Assembly (NCBI GenBank): GCA_015064555.1
Contig: SVRZ01000003.1
Span: 34,773 to 98,772 of the forward strand
Direction of reading: 5' to 3'
From: Oscillospiraceae bacterium
GTDB lineage: Bacteria; Bacillota; Clostridia; Oscillospirales; CAG-272
Length of the DNA stretch: 64,000 nt
Of the stretch, positions 38,501 to 46,059 are shown in pieces. Within the stretch, counting starts at the first letter, position 1. Each line of letters begins with the position of its first letter. The translations under genes and the position numbers were made by a program. The notes under the pieces are model-generated. The model did no database searches, was not told the DNA's origin, and worked only from the letters and a program-made list of their open reading frames with translations.

Positions 38501-38680
38501 GAGAGATACTGCTACAGCTACGAGGTTGTAGCGAGTGACGTAACACTCAATCAGATAAGATCACTTCTTTCGGAGCTGAAGGCGGCATATTCCGCGCTTG
38601 AGGGGGAGGATAAGGCATCCTTCCTGGATCTTGAACAAGTGTACGAATACTACGTGGAAAAGTGTGAAAATATTGCATAA
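35543..38680 (+). CDS. Ig-like-domain lipoprotein with long helical C-terminal part
   Basis: 1045 residues. Signal peptide with lipobox AVAC (Cys24). Three bacterial Ig-like (Big_3-type) modules are visible at about 38-112, 113-190 and 195-275, each starting with a YxxGxxLDLSGG-like motif (RGQELDLSGGVLVV, VGDKIDKTKGRLVI, YSKSLDLSGGSIVL). The remaining 770 residues are mostly helical, rich in Tyr, Asp, Ser and Glu, with no family I recognise. Big_3 modules usually act as stalks, so the helical part is the likely functional head. Gap to the previous gene is 31 bp. Confidence 0.85.
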   Translation: MKNKIRIALLLISLAAVVLLAVACGSPEGISVGEDAMPRLTYVRGQELDLSGGVLVVDNGKKVKEIPLDSEDVTVSGYDKDKLGEQTLTVEYDGVTTEIKVTVVERIAVIGAVTDYLVGDKIDKTKGRLVITNDDGTTRSLQMASDAVTLSGFDSLNEGMGRDVKIVCRIGGDSYEGSYKVNIYPVENVDFNRPNKVTYNSHYSKSLDLSGGSIVLSGKNGELERTVSLSECKVSGFDISAVTPENSPLSQEISIIYDGRAYTYDIKITYTSVSMFIDNADKLSSIDWTGGEPQIDASLGELALKLCEAYIDMSEADRKIINENLAYNVARAAMVYGFGLWADNINEFRGAFAIELSELVLYCESYEACVRAVELFDDKSTPIYTVAPTLLGIIELFGDRIVYTDTDGDVYFKNYPVMDESYLSVLRSLFAHLTDVYKTLSVVPDGWTADSLDNYSAEIQSAYLKMVQAGYEQAFDEIYYFVSPWRKNNDLFDILYTYLYKIGRTDFVEYFYEYGMPKAIDDLNAKLISTMSSMKLADSTNFFYYYMAATDLAEMIKLDTESVENYIYRTMPVNTIWGYTGEKVYFEDMLVYVRMAEYGYYDLSGSLLGIPDYESLMSKYLTLIDNINNNEDYMSTEAYKSEVKVIFDAFVALPASQQYDFISALAPLYPQGIPAFAFDDSQENIDKGLIGLFAGIINSAMRSTLSAESASVYNDLILSVEIYANRFGYPEWESDFVARIDRITQALTAMSESDLASFEIYLSSAYEKYLAIREGLKSPSSTEIGAWADKFAALGSALTDAQTACYYFTTDGKINYTYFFSSFERAMSISEDILKNAPNDIVAAYYGEALFLAYPEDSEAGKPAVYWSYDFALSSYRATYIDLFILLSDSVDMYALYNKKEIGSFLDLYYGMISPFLHKSEGESKVFDKATVLSVMEAYRLLDTDSKSIFGILEADVDMYHGALELFINETFTAAAADVAVKLYTLERYCYSYEVVASDVTLNQIRSLLSELKAAYSALEGEDKASFLDLEQVYEYYVEKCENIA

Positions 38681-38746
38681 ATATTCGTGAATAAACATTT
38701 TAAAAACACTTTAATCGGAAAAAGTATAGCTTTTTTAAAATAATAC

Positions 38747-38775
38747 TTGACAAATGTGTATATCATATGTATAAT
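38747..38775 (+). promoter_or_regulatory. perfect-consensus sigma-A promoter
   Basis: TTGACA (38747-38752), 17-bp spacer, TATAAT (38770-38775). It gives the 38858 gene its own strong transcription, with an untranslated leader of about 75 bases. Confidence 0.85.
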
Positions 38776-38857
38776 ATGGTATATATTCCCGAGAATGGTG
38801 TTAAATAGCCCTTTTTGGGGTAGAAAAGTATAATTATTCAAACGAAAGGAAAAAGTC

Positions 38858-41800
38858 ATGAAAAAGATTCTTGTAATGCTTCTTTTGGTCACTATGACGC
38901 TCTTTGCGCTTTCTTCGTGCGAGCTTCCTGATTTCCTTGTAAAGGATTTCACCGTGACCTTCGACTCTGACGGCGGAAGTGCCGTTGAGCCTCAGACAGT
39001 TAAGGAAGGAGAGGCGGCTGTTAAGCCTGAGGATCCCACTAAGACGGGATATACCTTCGCAGGCTGGTACGCAGGCGAGACTGCATATGATTTTGCAGCA
39101 CCCGTTGAAGCGGACATCACTCTTACCGCCGCTTGGACAGAGAACACCTATACCGTAACCTTTGACACAGATGGCGGCAGTGCCGTTGCATCTGCTACCG
39201 TCAAGGAGGGCGCTACCGTAGCTAAGCCCGCGGATCCCACCAAGGAGGGATACACCTTCGCAGGCTGGTTCGTAGGCGAGAGCGCATACGATTTCGCTAC
39301 CGCAGTAACCGCGAACGTTACCGTTAAGGCTTCCTGGACACTTAATACATACACCGTAACCTTCAATGCCGATAACGGCAGCGAGGCTACCACCGCTACC
39401 GTTAATCACGGCTCCGCAGTGGCTGTACCCGCAGAGCCCACCAAGACCGGCTTTGAGTTTGCAGGCTGGTTCGTAGGTGACACCGCATACGATTTCACCG
39501 CTGCGGTTACCTCAGACGTAACTCTTACCGCTAAGTGGGCGACCGTTGTTTTGGACGTTGTATTCAACGCCGATAACGGCACCGAGAATACTGCCGTTAA
39601 GGTAGTTTACGGTCAGCTCGCTACCGAGCCCGAGGCTCCTGTAAAGGAGGGCTTTGAGTTTGCAGGCTGGTTCGTAGGTGACACCGCATACGATTTTACC
39701 GCTGCAGTTACCACCGATCTCACCATCACCGCTAAGTGGACTCAGATTACATATGACGTAACCTTCGATGCAGCTAACGGCTCCCAGGCTTCTACCGTTA
39801 CCGTTAACTACGGTGCGACCGTAGCCGTACCCGAGACTCCCGTTAAGCTTGGCTTCAAGTTCCTTGGCTGGTTCGTAGGCGAGGCTGAGTATGATTTCAC
39901 CGCACCCGTTAAGTCCGATTTTGCCGTTACCGCTAAGTGGGAGCTTGATCTTCCCGACCTTACCGATATTGCAGGCACCTATACCGGCTCTGAATATAGC
40001 GGCGTATATAACTTCAATGAGTACACCTTCGTTATCAATGCAAACGGTGTTATCACCATTTCCGGCGAAACTCAGATGGGCACTGCCGTTAAAGTAACCG
40101 TAAATTACGTTCTTTACGACAGCACCGCAAAGCTCCTTACCGTAAATTATACCGCATCCACCTCCGTAGGAAATATGGTATTCACCTGTGCGGATGGCAC
40201 ACTTACTGCTGATGCAGGTCTCTTTGGCGAGGAATTCACAGTTTACAAGAATTATGAAGTAACCTTCGACTCCAACGGTGCAAATAAGGATAAGACCGTA
40301 ACCGTTGAGCACGGATCGACTGTTGCTACCTACAATCCCACAATGAAGGGTATGACTCTTGCAGGTTGGTTCGCAGAGGGCTCCGAGACCGCCTTCGATT
40401 TCGAGACACCTATAACCTCCGATGTCACTCTTGTTGCTAAGTGGGAGGACGCTGTTTACAACGTTGTATTCTACGGTCAGGACGGTAAAACTGTAGTTCA
40501 TACCGTACAGGTTAAGTATAACGAATGTGTTCCTGCATCCGAGATTCCTACTACGATTACCACTGTCGACGGATATAAGTTCAACGGTAAGTGGTATACC
40601 AGCGCAACTGCCAGCGGCGCAAAGGACGTTGCAAAGATCGCAGTAACCGCTGATGAAGAATACTATCCCGGTCTTATAGCTCCTATGACTGACTTCGCAG
40701 GTATCTGGAAGGGCACCGATTCGAAGTCCCAGACCTTCACGGTTGTTATGGATGCAGTTAATCAGACTGTAGCTATCACCCTCGTTGTAGGCGATACCGC
40801 GGATGAGCTTGAAATCGCTGCTGTAAAGTTCGATGGCAAAAAGTTCAGCATAAGATATCTCAGAGATACCGATACCTCCGATCAGCTTCTCACTCTCACC
40901 TGCAAGGATGACGGAACTATCACCGCATCCAATAACCTTGTACTCAAGCTTCAGTATGAGGTAACCTTCAATTCCGATGGCGGAAGTGAAGTTGCACCCA
41001 TGACCGTTTCCAAGGGCGATCTTATAGTAAAGCCCGAGGATCCCACCAAGGAAGGCTTTACCTTCGCAGGTTGGTTCCTTAACGGTGTAGAATTCGACTT
41101 TGATACCACTACCGTAACCGGTCCTGTTACTCTTGATGCACAGTGGGCTACCACTTCGTATACCGTTACCTTCAATGCAGATAACGGCACCGAGGCTACC
41201 ACCGCAACCGTTGCTCACGGATCGGCAGTAGAGGCTCCCGCAGCTCCCGAAAAGGAAGGATTCATATTCGCAGGCTGGTACAATGGCGAGAATGCTTATG
41301 ATTTTGAAGCAGCCGTTGTCGGAAACGTTGATCTTATAGCAAAATGGATCAAGGCTGTTACCGTAACCTTCGATTCCAATGGCGGAAGCGAGGTAGCGGC
41401 TCAGACTATTGCACAGGGCACCACCATTACCGCTCCGATTCCCACTATGGAGAATAAGATATTCTTGGGCTGGTACAATGGCGAGAATGCATTTGATTTC
41501 ACTGCTCCTATCACCGCTGATGTTTCTCTTACCGCACAGTGGAAGGATGCTGTTTACTACACTGTAAAGTTTATATATGTTAATCCCTCTTCCGGCGCAG
41601 AGACCGACAAGGGTAGCTTTGAGGTTTTCGGTGGCGAATTGTTCGATATATCTAAGAAGCCTGTTGGGCCCGAGCCTAGCGGATACGATTTCCTTGGCTG
41701 GTACAATGGAGATACTTTGTTCGATTTTGAAACAACTCCTATAACCTCCGATATTACCCTTGTAACTAAATATAAGGGTGAAGACAGAACCGTTACATTC

Positions 41801-42307
41801 TATAACCAGGACAAGACAGTTCTCAAGACCGTAATCGTTGAGAATGGCAAGACTGTTCCTGCAGATCAGATTCCTACTCCCACAATGACGGAAGGATATA
41901 TCTTCAATAATCAGTGGGTTAAGAGTTATACGATCACAGCGGCGCCTCAGAATCCTACAGAGACCGTTATAACTAATAACACCACAAAATTCTATCCTGC
42001 TGCTATTAAGATTACCGAGATATCCAAGCTTGCAGGAACCTACGTTGGAGAAGGATCATCTTATAGCGCAACCAATAACTATAAGATAGAGATCATCGTC
42101 AACGATGACAATACTGTTAAGGCTATTATTACCATAGACGGAACCGAAGAGTATACCGCCGGTTCTGTTCAGTGTGATGGAACTAAGATCGTAATTAAGT
42201 GGTTCGTTACCGGAAGCACTACAGCTAAGACCTTGAACTGCACTTACGATACAGGAGATCTTGTGGCAACCTCAACGCCCAAGGGAACTTACGTTAAGCA
42301 GGCATAA
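38858..42307 (+). CDS. InlB-repeat lipoprotein with three interspersed beta domains
   Basis: 1149 residues. Signal peptide and lipobox LSSC (Cys21). About twelve InlB/Listeria-Bacteroides (Flg_new) repeats of 60-75 residues follow, recognisable by VTFDSDGGS and GYTFAGWYAG or close variants. They are grouped 5 + 2 + 5. After each group stands a beta domain of about 90 residues beginning LTDIAGTYTG, MTDFAGIWKG and ISKLAGTYVG, like small lipocalin-type barrels. Codon use is strongly biased to ctt, gtt, gcc and acc, like pckA, and the promoter is perfect, so high expression is likely. AAAGGAAAAAGTC precedes the start. Confidence 0.92.
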   Translation: MKKILVMLLLVTMTLFALSSCELPDFLVKDFTVTFDSDGGSAVEPQTVKEGEAAVKPEDPTKTGYTFAGWYAGETAYDFAAPVEADITLTAAWTENTYTVTFDTDGGSAVASATVKEGATVAKPADPTKEGYTFAGWFVGESAYDFATAVTANVTVKASWTLNTYTVTFNADNGSEATTATVNHGSAVAVPAEPTKTGFEFAGWFVGDTAYDFTAAVTSDVTLTAKWATVVLDVVFNADNGTENTAVKVVYGQLATEPEAPVKEGFEFAGWFVGDTAYDFTAAVTTDLTITAKWTQITYDVTFDAANGSQASTVTVNYGATVAVPETPVKLGFKFLGWFVGEAEYDFTAPVKSDFAVTAKWELDLPDLTDIAGTYTGSEYSGVYNFNEYTFVINANGVITISGETQMGTAVKVTVNYVLYDSTAKLLTVNYTASTSVGNMVFTCADGTLTADAGLFGEEFTVYKNYEVTFDSNGANKDKTVTVEHGSTVATYNPTMKGMTLAGWFAEGSETAFDFETPITSDVTLVAKWEDAVYNVVFYGQDGKTVVHTVQVKYNECVPASEIPTTITTVDGYKFNGKWYTSATASGAKDVAKIAVTADEEYYPGLIAPMTDFAGIWKGTDSKSQTFTVVMDAVNQTVAITLVVGDTADELEIAAVKFDGKKFSIRYLRDTDTSDQLLTLTCKDDGTITASNNLVLKLQYEVTFNSDGGSEVAPMTVSKGDLIVKPEDPTKEGFTFAGWFLNGVEFDFDTTTVTGPVTLDAQWATTSYTVTFNADNGTEATTATVAHGSAVEAPAAPEKEGFIFAGWYNGENAYDFEAAVVGNVDLIAKWIKAVTVTFDSNGGSEVAAQTIAQGTTITAPIPTMENKIFLGWYNGENAFDFTAPITADVSLTAQWKDAVYYTVKFIYVNPSSGAETDKGSFEVFGGELFDISKKPVGPEPSGYDFLGWYNGDTLFDFETTPITSDITLVTKYKGEDRTVTFYNQDKTVLKTVIVENGKTVPADQIPTPTMTEGYIFNNQWVKSYTITAAPQNPTETVITNNTTKFYPAAIKITEISKLAGTYVGEGSSYSATNNYKIEIIVNDDNTVKAIITIDGTEEYTAGSVQCDGTKIVIKWFVTGSTTAKTLNCTYDTGDLVATSTPKGTYVKQA

Positions 42308-42339
42308 AACAATCGGTTTTAAGCCTTATACTTAAATAC

Positions 42340-42388
42340 AAAGCGCGCTTATGGCATCAAAATGTGTGCCATAAGCGCGCTTTTATGC
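42340..42388 (+). terminator. strong terminator of the surface-protein cluster
   Basis: A 17-bp perfect stem, left arm 42340-42356 and right arm 42367-42383, with AAAGCGCGC at the base and TTTTAT following. It closes the 24-kb surface-protein region. Confidence 0.85.
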
Positions 42389-42529
42389 TCAAAAGCGTAA
42401 AAAAGCGTAAAAATACAGATTAAATAGAAACAAAAGCATTGAAAAAAGCAAAAAGCTATGATAAACTGTATATAAGGGCATACGTAGTCCTGACCAAAAT
42501 GAAAATACATCCGAATGGAGATAAAAGAA

Positions 42530-43255
42530 ATGTTTGATGCTTTGAAAATTAAAAATGATTGTGTAAACTGGATCCGTGATTTCTTTGAAAAGAACGGTCC
42601 CGGCTGTAATGCAGTGCTCGGTATTTCGGGCGGAAAGGACAGCTCGATAGCCGCGGCGCTCTGCGTTGAGGCACTTGGTAAGGATCGCGTTATCGGCGTT
42701 CTTATGCCCAACGGTGAGCAGGCGGATATAGATATGTCCTATATGCTTGTAAATCATCTCGGAATAAAGCATTACGTCGTTAACATCCACGATGCTGTAG
42801 CAGGTCTTACAGCCGCCATTCCTATGGAGCTCAGCACACAGAGCCGCACCAATATGCCTCCGAGAATAAGAATGACAACCCTTTATGCCGTTTCACAGTG
42901 CTGTAACGGACGTGTCGTAAACACCTGCAATCTCAGCGAGGACTGGGTGGGATATTCGACAAGATACGGAGATTCGGTCGGTGATTTCAGTCCGCTCTCG
43001 CGCCTTACCGTGGCTGAGGTTCTGGCGATAGGAAGAATCCTTGATCTGCCTCGCGAGCTTGTTGAGAAGGTGCCGAGCGACGGTCTTTGCGGAAAGACCG
43101 ATGAAGATAACCTCGGATTCACCTATGCCGAGCTCGACCGCTATATCCGTACGGGAGAGATAGAGGATCAGAAGAAAAAGGAGCGCATAGATCATCTTCA
43201 TAAGGTCAATCTTTTCAAGCTTCAGCTTATGCCTTGCTTCGAGCCCGAGCTCTGA
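42530..43255 (+). CDS. nadE: NAD synthetase, ammonia-dependent
   Basis: 241 residues from ATG 42530, nine bases after GGAG; an in-frame ATG at 42515 has no ribosome binding site. The ATP P-loop SGGKDSS (33-39), the NLSEDWVGYSTRYGDSVGDF stretch and the KVPSDGLCGKTDEDNLG region are diagnostic. It converts deamido-NAD to NAD in the last step of NAD synthesis. The length fits the short bacterial form that lacks a glutaminase domain, so it would use free ammonia. The gene stands alone, between the surface cluster and ABC operon 3. Confidence 0.95.
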   Translation: MFDALKIKNDCVNWIRDFFEKNGPGCNAVLGISGGKDSSIAAALCVEALGKDRVIGVLMPNGEQADIDMSYMLVNHLGIKHYVVNIHDAVAGLTAAIPMELSTQSRTNMPPRIRMTTLYAVSQCCNGRVVNTCNLSEDWVGYSTRYGDSVGDFSPLSRLTVAEVLAIGRILDLPRELVEKVPSDGLCGKTDEDNLGFTYAELDRYIRTGEIEDQKKKERIDHLHKVNLFKLQLMPCFEPEL

Positions 43256-43325
43256 GAGTATCCGATATCTGAAATATGATCACGGGACAAATGCTCCCGA
43301 CGGAACACAAACCAAATGATACAAG

Positions 43326-43370
43326 AGGGGCTGTCACAAATGTTCGTTGCATTTGCGACAGCCCCCTGTT
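43326..43370 (+). terminator. hairpin after nadE
   Basis: GGGGCTGTC-CAAATG (43327-43342) pairs with CATTTG-GACAGCCCC (43350-43365) with one mismatch and a short loop. The following CTGTTTG is a poor T-tract. The rest of 43256-43507 is AT-rich and appears noncoding. Confidence 0.55.
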
Positions 43371-43469
43371 TGATAAGGGATATAGTAAATAATTATTTAC
43401 ATATAAAACCGATAAGACGAATAAATCGACCGAAAAGACAAAAAACAACACATCCGAGCTTTTGTTTGC

Positions 43470-43475
43470 TATAAT
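43470..43475 (+). promoter_or_regulatory. -10 element of ABC operon 3
   Basis: A perfect TATAAT lies 32 bp before the ATG of the ABC gene. No good -35 hexamer is seen at 16-18 bp upstream (CAACAC region), so an activator may be needed; the LytTR protein of the operon is a candidate. Confidence 0.45.
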
Positions 43476-43507
43476 TAAAATGAGCAAAAAATAAGGAGGA
43501 TGATCAA

Positions 43508-44236
43508 ATGTCTGCGATAAAGACGATGAAGCTTGTCAAGCGATACGGTGAGCTCACGGCAGTAGATGGCATTGACCTTGAAATAGAGAAGGGAGAGCTT
43601 TTTTCCCTGCTTGGAGTTAATGGCGCGGGAAAGACAACGGCTATAAAAATGCTTTCCTGCCTGACACAGCCAACCGAGGGTGATGCCCTTGTCGGCGGCT
43701 TCAGTATCACAAAAAACAGAATTGACGTCAAGCGCCTTATCGGCGTTTCACCTCAGGAAACGGCAGTTGCACCGAACCTTTCGGTCAAGGAAAACCTTGA
43801 GCTTATCTGCGGAGTACATGGCTTTTCAAAAGAAAAGGCCGGGGAGAAGATAAAGGAGCTATGCGAGCAATTCCGTCTTGCGGAGATATTTCATAGAAGA
43901 GCAGGGAAGCTCTCGGGCGGTTGGCAGCGCCGTGTCAGCATAGCAATGGCGCTTATAAGCGAGCCGGAAATTTTGTTTCTTGACGAGCCTACTCTCGGCC
44001 TCGACGTTATTGCAAGGCATGAGCTCTGGGATGCTATACGCGCGCTGAAGGGCAGAGTGACCATTATGCTTACCACTCATTATATGGAGGAGGCAGAGGC
44101 TCTTTCCGACAGGATAGGAATTATGAAGGGCGGAAGACTACTCACTGTAGGAACGGCAGATGAGCTGAAGCGCAGAGCCGCGACAGATAGCTTTGAGGAC
44201 GCCTTCATATCTGTAGTAAGGGAGGGAGGAGTATGA
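43508..44236 (+). CDS. ABC transporter ATP-binding protein, LytTR-associated exporter
   Basis: 242 residues, the short form with little C-terminal extension. Walker A GVNGAGKT (36-43), signature LSGGWQRRVSIAMAL (Trp where many have Gln/Met), Walker B EILFLDEPTLGLDV, and the switch TTHYMEEAEALSDR are present. AAGGAGGATGATCAA precedes the start. It is coupled to the permease gene by ATGA. This arrangement with LytTR and DUF3021 genes downstream is a common Firmicutes exporter cassette, often tied to peptide or drug stress. Confidence 0.94.
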   Translation: MSAIKTMKLVKRYGELTAVDGIDLEIEKGELFSLLGVNGAGKTTAIKMLSCLTQPTEGDALVGGFSITKNRIDVKRLIGVSPQETAVAPNLSVKENLELICGVHGFSKEKAGEKIKELCEQFRLAEIFHRRAGKLSGGWQRRVSIAMALISEPEILFLDEPTLGLDVIARHELWDAIRALKGRVTIMLTTHYMEEAEALSDRIGIMKGGRLLTVGTADELKRRAATDSFEDAFISVVREGGV

Positions 44237-44964
44237 GAATGCTGACCTTTGCAAAAAGGTGCACGAAGGAGATATTGCGCGATCCGATCAACCTCGGGTT
44301 CGGCTTGGGATTTCCGTTAGTATTATTACTGCTTCTCAGTGCACTGCAGGCCAATATTCCGGTGAGCCTGTTTGAAATCGACAAATTGACGCCCGGTATT
44401 ACCGTGTTCGGACTATCGTTTATGACGTTATTTTCGGCAACGCTGATCGCCAAGGACCGCGAGAGCGCGCTTTTGCAAAGATTATACACAACACCGCTTA
44501 CGGGAGCTGATTTCATCGCAGGATATATGCTTTCGATTCTGCCGATCGCACTCGGGCAGACGGTGATCTGCTATCTGTTTGCGTGTTGCCTGGGGCTTAC
44601 GCTCAGCGTGAATATTATTTATGCGTTTATCGGTATAATACCTATTGCTATTTTTTACATCTCACTTGGGCTTTTGTGCGGCAGTATATTTGGCGTTAAA
44701 CAGGTTGGCGGTATTTGCGGTGCTTTGCTTACCAATCTTTCCGCGTGGCTTTCCGGCGTGTGGTTCGATCTTGAACTGGTGGGAGGCGCCTTCAAGAAAA
44801 TAGCATACGCACTTCCCTTTGTTCACGCGGTTGAAATGGAAAAGGCATTGCTTATCGGAGATATCGGCCTCGCCACCCCACACCTGATCACAGTCGTTAT
44901 GTATACAATAGGTATAGCTGTTGTCGCCGTGTTAGCTTTCCTCAGACAAATGAAAAAACAGTAA
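44233..44964 (+). CDS. ABC-2 type permease
   Basis: 243 residues, six membrane helices. Contains the ABC-2 region AKDRESALLQRLYTTPLTGADFI after the second helix and a conserved GGICGALLTNLSAWLSGVWF stretch before the last helices, which resembles DrrB-type permeases. Partner of the preceding ATPase. It ends 11 bp before the LytTR gene. Confidence 0.92.
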   Translation: MRMLTFAKRCTKEILRDPINLGFGLGFPLVLLLLLSALQANIPVSLFEIDKLTPGITVFGLSFMTLFSATLIAKDRESALLQRLYTTPLTGADFIAGYMLSILPIALGQTVICYLFACCLGLTLSVNIIYAFIGIIPIAIFYISLGLLCGSIFGVKQVGGICGALLTNLSAWLSGVWFDLELVGGAFKKIAYALPFVHAVEMEKALLIGDIGLATPHLITVVMYTIGIAVVAVLAFLRQMKKQ

Positions 44965-44975
44965 GGATCGGTAAA

Positions 44976-45419
44976 ATGAAATATAAGCTTATTATAGACA
45001 AGGATGCCGAGGAGGGAGTAGTAGTAACCGTCCATACACCCTCTCGCCTGACCGAAGAAATAGAGAATCTCGTTCTCAGCTTTTCGGGCATCGACAGTAT
45101 CACAGGCCACCGCGATGACTGTATGCGAAGGCTTACCTTCTCTGAAATAGAGTGTATCACTATCCTTGATAGGAGGGTGACAGCAATTGACACCGATGGG
45201 CAGCATTACCGCATACAAGAAAGACTGCGCGACCTTGAGAATATTCTACCAACATACTTTATTCGCATCAATAAATCAACACTTGCAAACGAGCGGCGCA
45301 TTCTTCGCTTCGATGCGGCATTCAGCGGAGGTGTTGATGCCGTGTTCAGATGTGGTTATAGAGAATATGTTTCCAGGCGTTGCTTTGCACAGATCAGAAG
45401 GAGGTATGAGGGAATATGA
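44976..45419 (+). CDS. LytTR family DNA-binding regulator
   Basis: 147 residues, no receiver domain. Residues 1-50 are an alpha/beta lead-in; residues about 50-145 form the LytTR domain, with RLTFSEIECITILDRRVTAI, LRDLENILP, FIRINKSTLANERRI and the C-terminal EYVSRRCFAQIRRR. The HINKS-like INKSTLAN motif is typical. Proteins of this stand-alone class usually activate their own operon and are held by a small DUF3021 membrane partner, here encoded next with an ATGA overlap. Confidence 0.93.
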   Translation: MKYKLIIDKDAEEGVVVTVHTPSRLTEEIENLVLSFSGIDSITGHRDDCMRRLTFSEIECITILDRRVTAIDTDGQHYRIQERLRDLENILPTYFIRINKSTLANERRILRFDAAFSGGVDAVFRCGYREYVSRRCFAQIRRRYEGI

Positions 45420-45850
45420 AAAGAATAGCTTTGGAGTTTTTGCGCCGCGGCGTGCTCGCCTCGGGTATCGGACCTCTGGTTCTTGCGGTCCTGTATCTTG
45501 TGTTGAAGCTTTCGGGCTCTGTCACAATGCTGACGGTAGACGAGGTGTGTATTGGTATATTTTCACTCACAGCCCTCGCCTTTCTCGCGGGTGCTATGAA
45601 TGCTATTTATCAGATAGAAACCCTGCCCTTGATGTGCGCAATTCTTATACACGGGAGCGTCCTGTATGTAGGATACCTTATCACCTTTCTTGTGAATGGT
45701 TGGCTTGCCCTCGGATGGATTCCTATCATCGTCTTTTCGGCGATATTTGTTGTCGGATATATAGTGATCTGGGCTATAGTTTATTCAATTATCAAAAGAA
45801 ATACCGAGAGAATAAACGAAGCGCTGAAAACCAGACAGGAAGGACTGTAA
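45416..45850 (+). CDS. DUF3021 family membrane protein
   Basis: 144 residues with four membrane helices (about 12-32, 42-62, 73-93, 103-128) and a short basic tail. DUF3021 proteins almost always neighbour stand-alone LytTR regulators and are thought to inhibit them at the membrane, as in the HdrM/HdrR type pairs. The start overlaps the LytTR stop. It ends about 100 bp before a long palindrome. Confidence 0.88.
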   Translation: MKRIALEFLRRGVLASGIGPLVLAVLYLVLKLSGSVTMLTVDEVCIGIFSLTALAFLAGAMNAIYQIETLPLMCAILIHGSVLYVGYLITFLVNGWLALGWIPIIVFSAIFVVGYIVIWAIVYSIIKRNTERINEALKTRQEGL

Positions 45851-45954
45851 GGGATATTGATTGCTGCCGAAAATGCAACTATCCCGATCGACGGCAGGGG
45901 CTGTGTCATTCAGGCGTAACCGAACCAATAAAAAACGGCAGAAGTACTGTAAAA

Positions 45955-46027
45955 TGATATAATCCCCTTAGTGTAGTCTTGAAAACTTTTTGTTTTTTCA
46001 AGTGTCTACTCTAAGGGGATTATATCA
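45955..46027. repeat. 73-bp imperfect palindrome, possible insertion-element remnant or bidirectional terminator
   Basis: A perfect 17-bp inverted repeat (45955-45971 and 46011-46027) encloses a second, imperfect pairing of TCTTGAAAA with TTTTCAAG. Read outward, both arms look like diverged copies of one element of about 36 bp. It lies between convergent DUF3021 and gltS-type genes. No transposase gene or clear target duplication is adjacent. Confidence 0.55.
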
Positions 46028-46059
46028 AACAGTGCCTTTGCCGTATTTTTATAATAGTA

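Noticed and set aside
39512..41218. 568-codon open frame on the minus strand inside the InlB-repeat lipoprotein gene
   Set aside because: It is rich in Gly, Cys, Ile and Tyr, mirrors the repeat codons of the sense gene, has no ribosome binding site and no recognisable fold. The sense frame has lipobox and domain motifs.
45187..45957. 256-codon plus-strand frame overlapping LytTR and DUF3021 genes
   Set aside because: Both overlapped genes are recognisable families with coupled starts; this frame is Arg/Cys-rich and out of phase.
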